Source of the DNA: Knoellia sp. Soil729
GTDB lineage: Bacteria; Actinomycetota; Actinomycetes; Actinomycetales; Dermatophilaceae
DNA length: 64,000 nt
Assembly: GCF_001427985.1 (NCBI RefSeq)
Contig: NZ_LMSA01000007.1
Coordinates: 1 to 64,000 of the forward strand
Reading direction: 5' to 3'
In this document: piece by piece, positions 34,102 through 42,019 of the stretch
Numbering within the stretch: position 1 is the stretch's first letter
How the letters are laid out: each line of letters opens with the position of its first letter
The notes under the pieces: model-generated
What the model saw: the letters and a program-made list of their open reading frames with translations, nothing else
Told to the model about the DNA's origin: nothing
Databases searched by the model: none
Translations under genes and position numbers: made by a program

Positions 34102-34989
34102 ATGGCGCCCCGCTCGATCCCCGCACTCCTCGCTGGGAAGCGACCCTCGGTGAGCTTCGAGTTCTTCCCGCCCAAGGATGACGCGTCCGAGGCGGTGCTC
34201 TGGGATGCCATCCGCCGGCTCGAGCGGGTGCGGCCGGACTTCGTCTCCGTGACCTATGGGGCGGGTGGGAGTACCCAGGACCGCACCGTCCGGGTCACCG
34301 AGCGCATCGCGCGCGAGACGACCCTCACCCCGCTGGCCCACCTCACCTGCGTCGGCGCCTCCGTCGAGGACATCCGTCGAGTCGTGGGGCAGTACGCGGC
34401 GGCCGGCGTGCGCAACATCCTCGCGCTGCGCGGCGACCCGCCGGGCGACCCCGGAGGAGCCTGGGTCGCGCACCCCGAGGGCCTCGACCACGCCACCGAC
34501 CTCGTCGCGCTCATCCGCACCCTGGGCGACTTCACGATCGGGGTGGCGGCGTTCCCCGACGTCCATCCCTCGTCGGCCGACCTCGACCAGGACGTCGAGG
34601 TCATGCTCAAGAAGGCCGACGCGGGCGCCAGCTTCGCGGTGACCCAGATGGTCTTCGACGCCGACAGCTACCTGCGGCTGCGTGACCGCGTCGCGCAGCA
34701 CCGCGACCTGCCGATCACCCCGGGGCTCATGCCGGTGACCAATCTGCGGCAGATCACCCGGATGACCCAGCTCATGGGCACGCCACTGCCGCCGGCCGTG
34801 GTCGGCCGCCTCGAGGCCGTGAGCGATGACCCGGCCGCCGTGCGTGCTGTCGGCGTCCAGATCGCGACCGAGCTCGCGCAGCGGATGCTCGCCGAGGGCG
34901 CGCCGGGGCTGCACTTCATCACCATGAACCGCTCCACCGCGACGCTCGAGGTCTACGACAACCTCGGACTCTCGGCCACCGCCCGCTGA
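34102..34989 (+). CDS. metF: 5,10-methylenetetrahydrofolate reductase family protein
   Basis: A 295-residue FAD-dependent TIM-barrel enzyme giving 5-methyltetrahydrofolate for methionine synthesis. Landmarks are SFEFFPPKDD, SVTYGAGGSTQDRT, LAHLTCVG, NILALRGDPPGD, a strand with GVAAFPDVHP, and GASFAVTQMVFD. M. tuberculosis Rv2172c has the same position but is atypical; this protein keeps the classical motifs including the catalytic Glu of EFFPP. It is divergent from idsA2 with a 71-base shared promoter region. Confidence 0.95.
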   Translation: MAPRSIPALLAGKRPSVSFEFFPPKDDASEAVLWDAIRRLERVRPDFVSVTYGAGGSTQDRTVRVTERIARETTLTPLAHLTCVGASVEDIRRVVGQYAAAGVRNILALRGDPPGDPGGAWVAHPEGLDHATDLVALIRTLGDFTIGVAAFPDVHPSSADLDQDVEVMLKKADAGASFAVTQMVFDADSYLRLRDRVAQHRDLPITPGLMPVTNLRQITRMTQLMGTPLPPAVVGRLEAVSDDPAAVRAVGVQIATELAQRMLAEGAPGLHFITMNRSTATLEVYDNLGLSATAR

Positions 34990-35024
34990 CCGGCTGGGCG
35001 GCCCGCAACGTGAGGTTTGGCGTC

Positions 35025-35062
35025 TGAGTACCTCGGGCATGTCGAACCTGAGTACCTGTACT
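35025..35062. repeat. Direct repeat TGAGTACCT and short palindrome
   Basis: TGAGTACCT occurs at 35025-35033 and 35049-35057, 24 bases apart. The second copy continues as the palindrome AGTACCTGTACT (35051-35062). It lies just past metF in a 259-base gap. It could be an operator or a fragment of a repeated element; no partner gene is obvious. Confidence 0.5.
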
Positions 35063-35166
35063 GATCCGCGGTGGCCCGGATGGCACCAGAGTGAGGGCAC
35101 GGCCGCGTTGCCAGGTCGGTGAGCGTGGAGGGGCGCTCGTCATCCCGGCGACGCGGCCGTTCCGTT

Positions 35167-35235
35167 GTCCGGGTCCGGGTCCGGGTCCGGTGTCCCAGTG
35201 CCCCGGGTGTCCCGGTGTCCCGGTGTCCCAGTGCC
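35167..35235. repeat. Low-complexity tandem repeat array
   Basis: Four exact GTCCGG units (35167-35190) run into a second set of GGTGTCCC units in which GGTGTCCCAGTGCC appears twice. It lies between metF and the YbaK-type gene. Such short arrays vary in copy number between strains. Confidence 0.85.
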
Positions 35236-35248
35236 GCGGTGACGCGAG

Positions 35249-35770
35249 TCAGTCGACCTGGATCGCCTTGCCGCTGGTGATCCGCAGGAGCTCGTCGTAG
35301 GTCGTCCGGAAGACCGAGTGGCTGTGCCCTGCCGCGGCCCACACCTCGTCGACGCTGCTGAGCGTCACGTCGACGACGGTGCGCAGGGGGGTGGGGTGCC
35401 CGACCGGGGCGACGCCGCCGATGGCGAAGCCCGTCCAGGTGCGCACCTGCTCGGGGGTCGCCTTCTCGAGGCTCGCGAGGTCCAGCAGGCCGGCGATGCG
35501 GTTCTGGTCGACCCGGTGCCCGCCGGAGGCGAGGACGAGCAGCGGCTCGATGGAGCCGTCATGGCGGTGGCCGGCGAAGACGAGGGAGTTGGCGATCTCG
35601 GAGGGGGTGATCCCAAGCGCGTCGGCGGCGGCGCGGGCGGTCCGGACGGCATCGGGCAGGAAGCGCACGACGGGCTGGACATGGTGTGCCGCAAGGGTTC
35701 TCAGCACGACGGCGACCGAGGGGTGCTCACTCAGGTCGTCTGCGGAGACGGCGTCTCCCGGCTGGCTCAT
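35249..35770 (-). CDS. YbaK/EbsC-family aminoacyl-tRNA deacylase
   Basis: A 173-residue single-domain protein of the Cys-tRNA(Pro)/Pro-tRNA editing fold. It has ITPSEIANSLVF (Lys replaced by Asn in the family's ...IvKtlvf motif), LLVLASGGHRVDQNRI, FAIGGVAPVGHPTP (the conserved GG-PxG loop) and VWAAAGHSHSVFRTTYDELL. It presumably hydrolyses mischarged tRNA in trans. ATG 35770 has a -10 TACGCT six bases upstream, so it is probably leaderless. It diverges from the SOS-controlled mutagenesis genes. Confidence 0.9.
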   Translation of the reverse strand: MSQPGDAVSADDLSEHPSVAVVLRTLAAHHVQPVVRFLPDAVRTARAAADALGITPSEIANSLVFAGHRHDGSIEPLLVLASGGHRVDQNRIAGLLDLASLEKATPEQVRTWTGFAIGGVAPVGHPTPLRTVVDVTLSSVDEVWAAAGHSHSVFRTTYDELLRITSGKAIQVD

Positions 35771-35776
35771 GCTGTC

Positions 35777-35782
35777 AGCGTA
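35777..35782 (-). promoter_or_regulatory. -10 element TACGCT, leaderless
   Basis: On the minus strand TACGCT ends six bases before ATG 35770, with no ribosome site. Confidence 0.5.
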
Positions 35783-35825
35783 GGGGCTTGACGACGTGGT
35801 GTCGCGTAGTTGTACAGTGTCGTAG

Positions 35826-35841
35826 TAGAACAAGTGTTCGA
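35826..35841 (+). promoter_or_regulatory. SOS box (LexA site) upstream of the dnaE2 cassette
   Basis: TAGAACAAGTGTTCGA matches the mycobacterial LexA consensus TCGAAC-N4-GTTCGA at 11 of 12 fixed positions. It lies about 65 bases before the DUF6504 gene, just after possible promoter elements (TTGACG at 35788, TACAGT at 35813), where LexA would block RNA polymerase. Confidence 0.82.
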
Positions 35842-35905
35842 ACAACGTCCGGGCTGGAGAAGCTCTTTCTCGCCCTCATCCCATCCTGCCTGAGGAGGCC
35901 ATGTC

Positions 35906-36223
35906 GTGGTGCGCCGGTACGAAGAACCTGTCGAGGTCCGGGTCGAGGCTGTGGTGCCTGCCGGGGACTGCTCGCTCGCCGTCCGGTCCCGCCCACGTGC
36001 CTTCATGTGGCGCGGCCGCATCCTCGTCGTCCGCGAGGTCCTCGACGACTGGAGCGAGCGCCGGGCCTGGTGGCGCGACCTCGAGGACCTGGGTGAGCGA
36101 CCCGAACGGCACGTCTGGCGGGTCGAAGCCGGGAGCGCCGCGGGCACCGGCGTCTACGACCTCGCCTCCGACGCCGCCGACGGGTGCAGCGCCCCCTGGG
36201 TCCTGCTCCGGGCACAGGACTGA
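35906..36223 (+). CDS. DUF6504 protein of the SOS mutagenesis cassette
   Basis: A 105-residue protein starting MVRRYEEPVEVRVE, with MWRGRILVVREVLDDWSERRAWW and ending VYDLASDAADGCSAPWVLLRAQD. This Trp-rich domain is found as a stand-alone protein or at the end of ImuB-like polymerases in actinobacterial dnaE2 cassettes. It probably contacts DNA or the polymerase, but no function is proven. GTG 35906 has GAGGAGG seven bases upstream; GTG 35909 directly follows. It is first behind the SOS box and six bases ahead of the HEPN gene. Confidence 0.88.
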   Translation: MVRRYEEPVEVRVEAVVPAGDCSLAVRSRPRAFMWRGRILVVREVLDDWSERRAWWRDLEDLGERPERHVWRVEAGSAAGTGVYDLASDAADGCSAPWVLLRAQD

Positions 36224-36229
36224 CGCGCC

Positions 36230-36649
36230 ATGGGTGCCGCTCCCGCTCTCGCCCTCCTCGAGCAGTCCCGCCAGTGCCTTGCCGACGCGTATGCCGCGGA
36301 GCTGGCTGCCGCTCGTTTCGTCGCCTCCCAGGACGCCGCGATGCGGGCCGCCGCGGCCCTCGTCGCCGGTCAGCGAGGACCCGGCAGGCGCGGTCGCGGT
36401 TCGTACCAGGACCTCTGGCCGCTCCTTGCCGCCCATGCTCCCGAGCTCGGTGAGTGGGCCGACTTCTTCGCGCTCGCGGCAGTGCGCCGGCACGAGGTCG
36501 AGTCGCACACGGTCCGGGTGTCGGTGCGCGAGGCCGACGACCTGCTGCGTGCCGCCGAGACCTTCGTCGAAGCGGTCACCGTCGCCCTGGGTGTGCCGCG
36601 GGCCGAGCGAGCGGCACGCCGCCTCGCCGCCACCCGGGGGACGGCATGA
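36230..36649 (+). CDS. SAV_6107-family HEPN-like protein
   Basis: A 139-residue all-helical protein of the HEPN type linked to dnaE2. An opening helix ALLEQSRQCLADAYAAE is followed by QDLWPLLAAHAPELGEWADFFALAA and a closing helix in DDLLRAAETFVEAVTVALG. HEPN folds often act as RNases, but no clear RxxxxH catalytic motif is seen; the Arg/His of AAVRRHEVESHTV is the nearest. The recurring gene order DUF6504-this protein-dnaE2 suggests an accessory role in translesion synthesis (inference). ATG 36230 is six bases after the DUF6504 stop. Confidence 0.85.
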   Translation: MGAAPALALLEQSRQCLADAYAAELAAARFVASQDAAMRAAAALVAGQRGPGRRGRGSYQDLWPLLAAHAPELGEWADFFALAAVRRHEVESHTVRVSVREADDLLRAAETFVEAVTVALGVPRAERAARRLAATRGTA

Positions 36650-36673
36650 GTGGCGCCGGAAGACGTCCAGAAC

Positions 36674-36738
36674 CGACTGATTGCCCGTTCGGGCAGTTCA
36701 TCGCTGCGCTCCTCACTGTCCGAACGGGCAATCAGTCG
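36674..36738. repeat. Palindromic repeat, copy 2, between the HEPN gene and dnaE2
   Basis: 24-bp arms (36674-36697 and 36715-36738) pair completely apart from one G-T wobble. The loop is 17 bases, TCATCGCTGCGCTCCTC. It shares the core ACTGATTGCCCGTTCGG with copy 1. It fills most of the 108 bases between the HEPN stop and the dnaE2 start. Confidence 0.9.
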
Positions 36739-36757
36739 AGGTTGGGTCGTGGTGGGT

Positions 36758-39700
36758 ATGACCGGTGACTTCGTGCACCTGCACGTGGCCTCGGGCTACT
36801 CGATGCGGTTCGGGGCGTCGACCCCGCAGGACCTCGTCGAGCGCGCCGCCGCCGATGGGCAGCCCGCCCTTGCCCTCACCGACCGCGACGGCCTCTATGG
36901 CGCGGTGCGGTTCGCGATGGCCTGCGGCCGGGCGGGCCTGAACCCGATCCTCGGTGTCGACCTCGCCGTCGGTGAGGAGCCGGTGCCCGGACGCCGCCCA
37001 CCCAGGGTCCGCACCCCGGTGCGCGGTGGCGCGGTCGTCGACCCCCGGCTCCCGCGGGTCACCGTCCTGGCGCGCGGTCGCGCGGCCGGTGTCGACCGGG
37101 CGCTCGGCTGGGCGGCCCTGTGCCGGCTCGTCACCGACACCCACCTGCGCGGCGAGCGCGGCACCCCGGTCACCCTGCCCGACCTCATCGCCCGCTGGTG
37201 TCGCGGCGGCGACTCTGACCCCGCAGACCGTGCATTTCTCGCCCAATTCCCCCCAAATGAACAGACACCGCGTGTGCATTTGGGGGGAATTGGGCGAGAA
37301 ATGCACGCAGGGGGAGGGCCGAGCCGGTTGCGGGTGCTGCTCGGACCCGACTCCGACGTGGGACGGGCGCTGCTCGCTCGTCGCCCCACCGAGGCCCGGG
37401 CCCGGCTCGAGAGGTGGCGGGCGCTCCTGCCGCCGGACGCCCTCGCCATCGAGGTCGTGGGCAACGGTGGTCCCGAGGGCACTGCGGGCTCCCGGGTCCA
37501 TGCCCGTCACCTGCTCGGCCTCGCCGACGAGGTCCGGGTGCCGGCCGTCCTCACCGCGGCGGTGCGCCACGCCGACCGTGACGGGGTGCGCACCGTTGAC
37601 GTCCTCGACGCCGCTCGCCGTCTCGTGGTCCTCGACTCCCGCCACCTCGACCGGGTCACCGACGCCGGCCACCTCGCGAGCAGTGAGGAGATGTGGCTGC
37701 GGGCCCTCGAGATCACCGGGGACAACGCACGCGCCGCCCGGCTTCTCGGTACCACCCTCGCCCTGGCCGACGAGTGCGTCCAGGATGCCCGGGCGGACCT
37801 CGGCATCGGCGCCGTGCACCTGCCCGAACCGAGCATCCTGGGCATCGAGGCCGGGGTGGACCCGCAGCAGGTCCTCACCGAGCGGTGTCGAGCCGGGGTC
37901 CACACGAGGTTCCCGGTGCTGGGAGACGCGGCACGGCATACGGTGCTGTCGCGCCTGGACGACGAGCTGCGCGTCATCGCGGACCTGGGGTACCCGACGT
38001 ACTTCCTCACCGTCGCGGAGGTGACCGACCTCATCAAGGACAGGGGAGTGCGGGTCGCGGCTCGCGGCTCGGGGGCCGGGTCGCTCGTCAACTACCTGCT
38101 CGGCATCAGTGGCGTCGACCCGATCCGCCACGACCTGCTCATGGAGCGGTTCTGCTCGCCGCTGCGTGCCGAGCTGCCCGACATCGACATCGACGTGGAG
38201 TCGGCGCGGCGGACCGAGATCTACGAGGCGATCCTCGACCGCTTCGGGGGAGACCGGGTGACGTGCGTGTCGATGATGGACACCTACAAGGTGCGGCACG
38301 CCATCCGTGACGTCGGTGCCGCGCTCGGGATGCCGCCCGTCGAGGTCGACGAGATCGCCAAGGCGTTCCCGCACATCCGGGCCAAGGATGCCCGCAGTGC
38401 GATCGCCGACCTGCCCGAGCTGCGTTCTCGCGGACTGGATGCACCGCGTCTGGACACCTTCTTCGACCTGGTCGAGCGGCTCGACGGGCTGCCCCGGCAC
38501 ATCGCGCTGCACCCGTGCGGAGTCGTGCTGTCCAACGCCGGCCTGCTCGACCGCACCCCGGTCGAGGCGAGCTGGCTCGGCTTCCCCATGAGCCACTTCG
38601 ACAAGGACGACGTCGAGACGCTCGGGCTGCTCAAGCTCGACGTCCTCGGCATCCGCATGCAGTCGGCGATGGCGCACGCCGTCACCGAGGTGCGCCGGGT
38701 CGATGGGGTCGACGTCGACCTGGACGACGAGGCGCAGGTGCCGCTCGACGACGAGGCGACCTTCCGGCTCATCCGCTCGACCCACACCCTGGGGTGCTTC
38801 CAGATCGAGAGCCCGGGGCAGCGCGAGCTCATCGGCAAGTTCGGACCCGAACGGTTCGGCGACCTCATCATCGACATCTCGCTCTTCCGGCCCGGACCGG
38901 TGAAGTCCGACATGATCCGGCCCTTCCTCGAGAGCCGGCACGGCTGGTCCAAGCCGCAGCTGCTCCACCCGACGCTCGTGCCGGCCCTCGCCGAGACCGA
39001 GGGCGTCGTCGTCTTCCACGAGCAGGTCCTGCGGATCGTCGCCGAGACCACGGGGGTCACCCTCGCCCAGGCGGACGAGGTGCGGCGCACGATGGGTTCA
39101 CCCCAGGGGCAGGAGGAGATCGAGCAGTGGTGGCGTCCCGCGGCCCGGGCGCGAGGGTACTCACCCGACGACGTGGACCAGATCTGGGCCGTGCTCAAGT
39201 CCTTCGCGTCCTTCGGTTTCTGCAAGGCGCATGCGGCGGCGTTCGCGCTGCCGACCTACCACTCCGCCTGGCTCAAGACCCACCACCCCGCGGCCTTCCT
39301 CGCGGGTGTCCTCACCCACGACCCGGGCATGTATCCCAAACGGCTCATCCTCGACGACGCCCGGTCCCTGGGCATCGCCGTCCTCGGGCTCGACGTCAAC
39401 GCCTCGGGTGACACCTACCGCATCGAGCGGCTCGAGGGTCGTGCCGACGGGAGGGAGCCGGCCTTCACTCCAGTGCACCCTGACCTGCCCGACGCCAGCG
39501 ACTACGGCATCCGGCTCTCACTCACCGACGTCAAGGGGATCAGCGACGCCGAAGTCGCGAGTATCGTTGCAGGACAGCCGTTCTCGAACCTCGCTGATTT
39601 CTGGTCCCGGGCCACCGTGAGCCGGCCAGTCGTCGAGCGGCTCGTCCTCGCCGGGGCGTTCGACTCCATGCACGGCATCGGGGTCTCGGGTTCGGGGCTG

Positions 39701-40657
39701 GGTCGGCGCGGCCGCATCACCCGCCGCGACCTGCTCCTCCACGTCAGTGAGCTCGACCGGTGGGAGAAGGCGACCCGGGGCGGTCGGGCCGGGCGAAGCC
39801 TCGGGGGCGGACGGCATACGCCACCGCCGTCGATCCGGGGGAGCGAGGTGCGCGAACGGGCCGCAGCCCAGTCGCAGGGTGCGCGCCCTGTCGTCGCCGC
39901 CGAGGACCAGCCGGTCCAGCTCACCCTCGACCTCGGTGACCGGCCCGAGCTCACCCCCGGCGCCGGGCTGCCCGAGATGACCGGCACCGAGCGGGTGCGT
40001 GCCGAGCTCGACGTCCTCGGGCTCGACGCGTCAGCGCACGTCGTCGAGTTCTACGGTCCGATGCTCGACGCCCTGGGTGTGGTCCGCAGCCGGGACCTGC
40101 TCCGCTCGCGCAGCAACAGCGAGGTCTGGATCGCTGGGGTCAAGGTCGCGACGCAGACTCCGCCCATCCGTTCGGGTCGCCGCGTCGTCTTCCTCACCCT
40201 CGACGACGCGACCGGTCCCGTCGACGCCACCTTCTTCGAGGACGTCCAGGGCCCGTATGCCGCAACGATCTTCCATTCCTGGCTGCTGCTGGTGCGTGGT
40301 GTCGTTCGTCGTACCGGTCCTCGCGGGATCTCGATCCGGGCGACCGGTGCCTGGGAGCTCGCCGGCCTGTGGGAGGCATGGCGCGACGGTGGTCATGCCG
40401 CGGTGGTGCGGGCCCTCGAGGACGCCGACGCCGAGGCGACCGCCCGGGCCGCGGCGGGGGAGCGGGAGGCCGACACCGGTGGGAAGCGAAGGGTGCTCGT
40501 GCACGCGTCGGGCTTCAGGCAGTCGCCCTACGCCGACATCAAGCCGGCCGGAGGCTCGACCCGCAACGGTCATTCCGTGGCACCGCTGGCCGTCCCCGAG
40601 CATGGGACACCGTCGCGCAAGCTCTGGCACTCGAGCCCCGGCAGCTCCGGCCACTGA
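36758..40657 (+). CDS. dnaE2: Error-prone DNA polymerase III alpha subunit
   Basis: A 1299-residue translesion polymerase, longer than the usual ~1080. The PHP domain starts FVHLHVASGYSMRFGAS with TDRDGLYGAV. Palm motifs include RGSGAGSLVNYLLG and the catalytic PDIDIDVES (near residue 473). GFCKAHAAAFALPTYHSAWLK and an OB fold (VWIAGVKVATQTPP) follow. The end SRKLWHSSPGSSGH is typical of DnaE2. Residues ~158-184 are encoded by an inserted palindrome and have no counterpart in M. tuberculosis DnaE2. ATG 36758 begins MTGDFVHLHV. It is third behind the SOS box, and imuA'/imuB are absent. Confidence 0.93.
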   Translation: MTGDFVHLHVASGYSMRFGASTPQDLVERAAADGQPALALTDRDGLYGAVRFAMACGRAGLNPILGVDLAVGEEPVPGRRPPRVRTPVRGGAVVDPRLPRVTVLARGRAAGVDRALGWAALCRLVTDTHLRGERGTPVTLPDLIARWCRGGDSDPADRAFLAQFPPNEQTPRVHLGGIGREMHAGGGPSRLRVLLGPDSDVGRALLARRPTEARARLERWRALLPPDALAIEVVGNGGPEGTAGSRVHARHLLGLADEVRVPAVLTAAVRHADRDGVRTVDVLDAARRLVVLDSRHLDRVTDAGHLASSEEMWLRALEITGDNARAARLLGTTLALADECVQDARADLGIGAVHLPEPSILGIEAGVDPQQVLTERCRAGVHTRFPVLGDAARHTVLSRLDDELRVIADLGYPTYFLTVAEVTDLIKDRGVRVAARGSGAGSLVNYLLGISGVDPIRHDLLMERFCSPLRAELPDIDIDVESARRTEIYEAILDRFGGDRVTCVSMMDTYKVRHAIRDVGAALGMPPVEVDEIAKAFPHIRAKDARSAIADLPELRSRGLDAPRLDTFFDLVERLDGLPRHIALHPCGVVLSNAGLLDRTPVEASWLGFPMSHFDKDDVETLGLLKLDVLGIRMQSAMAHAVTEVRRVDGVDVDLDDEAQVPLDDEATFRLIRSTHTLGCFQIESPGQRELIGKFGPERFGDLIIDISLFRPGPVKSDMIRPFLESRHGWSKPQLLHPTLVPALAETEGVVVFHEQVLRIVAETTGVTLAQADEVRRTMGSPQGQEEIEQWWRPAARARGYSPDDVDQIWAVLKSFASFGFCKAHAAAFALPTYHSAWLKTHHPAAFLAGVLTHDPGMYPKRLILDDARSLGIAVLGLDVNASGDTYRIERLEGRADGREPAFTPVHPDLPDASDYGIRLSLTDVKGISDAEVASIVAGQPFSNLADFWSRATVSRPVVERLVLAGAFDSMHGIGVSGSGLGRRGRITRRDLLLHVSELDRWEKATRGGRAGRSLGGGRHTPPPSIRGSEVRERAAAQSQGARPVVAAEDQPVQLTLDLGDRPELTPGAGLPEMTGTERVRAELDVLGLDASAHVVEFYGPMLDALGVVRSRDLLRSRSNSEVWIAGVKVATQTPPIRSGRRVVFLTLDDATGPVDATFFEDVQGPYAATIFHSWLLLVRGVVRRTGPRGISIRATGAWELAGLWEAWRDGGHAAVVRALEDADAEATARAAAGEREADTGGKRRVLVHASGFRQSPYADIKPAGGSTRNGHSVAPLAVPEHGTPSRKLWHSSPGSSGH
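37229..37307. repeat. Perfect 31-bp inverted repeat inside dnaE2
   Basis: Arms 37229-37259 and 37277-37307 are exact reverse complements (left arm begins CGTGCATTTCTCGCCC) around a 17-base loop AACAGACACCGCGTGTG. It is much more AT-rich than its surroundings and keeps the reading frame open. Confidence 0.97.
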
Positions 40658-40802
40658 CCGATCAGGCGTCGAGCCCGACCACGACGGAGCCTGCCAAGCA
40701 TTCGGGGCGGCCGTGTGTCTTGCCGCCGTGTCCGGCTGCCTCGACACTGGGAGCAGCCGCCCGTCGCCGACGACGGACCTGCACCTGCACGGAGGGAAAC
40801 CC

Positions 40803-41984
40803 ATGCCTGCTTCCGCGATACGACTGCTGGTGGGGACGACCAAGGGAGCCTTCGTCCTCGACGGGGACGCCGACCGCACGGGCTGGGCAGTGCGCGGGCC
40901 CTACTGCGACGGCTGGCCGGTCAACCACGTCATCGGGGACCCCGCGACCGGCACCATGTGGGCCGCCGGCGGCGGGAACTGGTCCGGCGCCGGGATCTGG
41001 CGCTCGACCGACGACGGTCACACGTGGGACCTCACCAAGCTGACCACCGGCGAGATGGACGCGTGGGCGGCGAACGACCCCGACTTCGCCGCGTCGATCG
41101 GCTGGACGGAGGGGCACGTCCCGTTCGGCGACACGTTCTCGCAGGTGTGGTCGCTGGGGCGGGCTGGCTCGAGGCTCTATGCGGGCACCAAACCGGCGAC
41201 CCTGCTCGTCAGCGACGACGACGGTGCGACGTGGGAGGCGGTCAAGGGCCTCACCGACCATCCCTCCTCCCCGGAGTGGGGACCGGGGGCCGCGGGACTC
41301 GTCCTCCACACGATCCTTGTCGACCCCGAGAGCCCCGAACGGATGTGGATCGGCATCTCGGCCGCCGGCGTCTTCGCCACGGAGGACGGCGGCGAGACGT
41401 GGGAGCGCCGCAACGACCTCGCGGGCCCCACGGACGGTGAGGGGCAGTCACACCCCGCTGCGGCATCGGACGGGCACGTCGGGTTCTGTGTCCACCACGT
41501 GGAGCGTGCCCTGGCCGGGGGCGACCTCATGTACCAGCAGAACCACCACGGCGTCTGGCGCTCCGAGGACGGTGGCCGCGGCTGGGCCGACATCACCGCC
41601 GGCCTGCCCTCGACCTTCGGCTTCCCCCTGTGGGTGCACCCGCGGGACCCGAGGACGATCTGGACGCTGCCCCTCAACGGAGACACGCAGGGTCGGTATC
41701 CGCCCGATGCGGCCGCCGCGGTCTGGCGCTCCCGGGACGCCGGGGCGTCCTGGGCGGCGCTGCGCTCGGGGCTGCCGCAGGAGTCCTGCTTCTTCACCGT
41801 GCTCCGCCAGGCGATGAGCGGCGATCGGCGCGAACCCGCGGGGGTGTACTTCGGGACCAACACGGGCTCGGTCTTCGCCAGCCGCGACGAGGGCGACTCG
41901 TGGAGCGAGGTCGCCCGCCACCTGCCGACGGTCCTGTCCGTCGAGGCCTTCGAGGCCGGTCCGGCTCACGACACCCCCGCCTGA
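40803..41984 (+). CDS. BNR/sialidase-like beta-propeller protein
   Basis: A 393-residue cytoplasmic (no signal peptide) beta-propeller. Asp-box-type repeats occur at IWRSTDDGHTWDL, LLVSDDDGATWEA, VFATEDGGETWER, VWRSEDGGRGWAD, VWRSRDAGASWAA and VFASRDEGDSWSE. Six blades are seen. The opening VGTTKGAFVLDGDADRTGWAV is that of WD40/YVTN/BNR 'exo-alpha-sialidase' annotations, but the sialidase Arg triad is not evident, so enzymatic activity is doubtful. ATG 40803 has GGAGGG upstream. It follows dnaE2 by 145 bases in which nothing else was found. Confidence 0.85.
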   Translation: MPASAIRLLVGTTKGAFVLDGDADRTGWAVRGPYCDGWPVNHVIGDPATGTMWAAGGGNWSGAGIWRSTDDGHTWDLTKLTTGEMDAWAANDPDFAASIGWTEGHVPFGDTFSQVWSLGRAGSRLYAGTKPATLLVSDDDGATWEAVKGLTDHPSSPEWGPGAAGLVLHTILVDPESPERMWIGISAAGVFATEDGGETWERRNDLAGPTDGEGQSHPAAASDGHVGFCVHHVERALAGGDLMYQQNHHGVWRSEDGGRGWADITAGLPSTFGFPLWVHPRDPRTIWTLPLNGDTQGRYPPDAAAAVWRSRDAGASWAALRSGLPQESCFFTVLRQAMSGDRREPAGVYFGTNTGSVFASRDEGDSWSEVARHLPTVLSVEAFEAGPAHDTPA

Positions 41985-42019
41985 TCCGTCGCGCAGGTGC
42001 GGGTCCGGGCCGCGCCACG

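Noticed and set aside
36650-36757. An upstream dnaE2 start (GTG at 36650) that would translate palindrome copy 2
   Set aside because: The added 36 residues are only the translation of the repeat; DnaE2 family proteins begin near FVHLHVASGYS, which fits ATG 36758.
40803-41984. A true sialidase
   Set aside because: Asp-box repeats are present, but no signal peptide and no sialidase Arg triad or catalytic Tyr could be identified.
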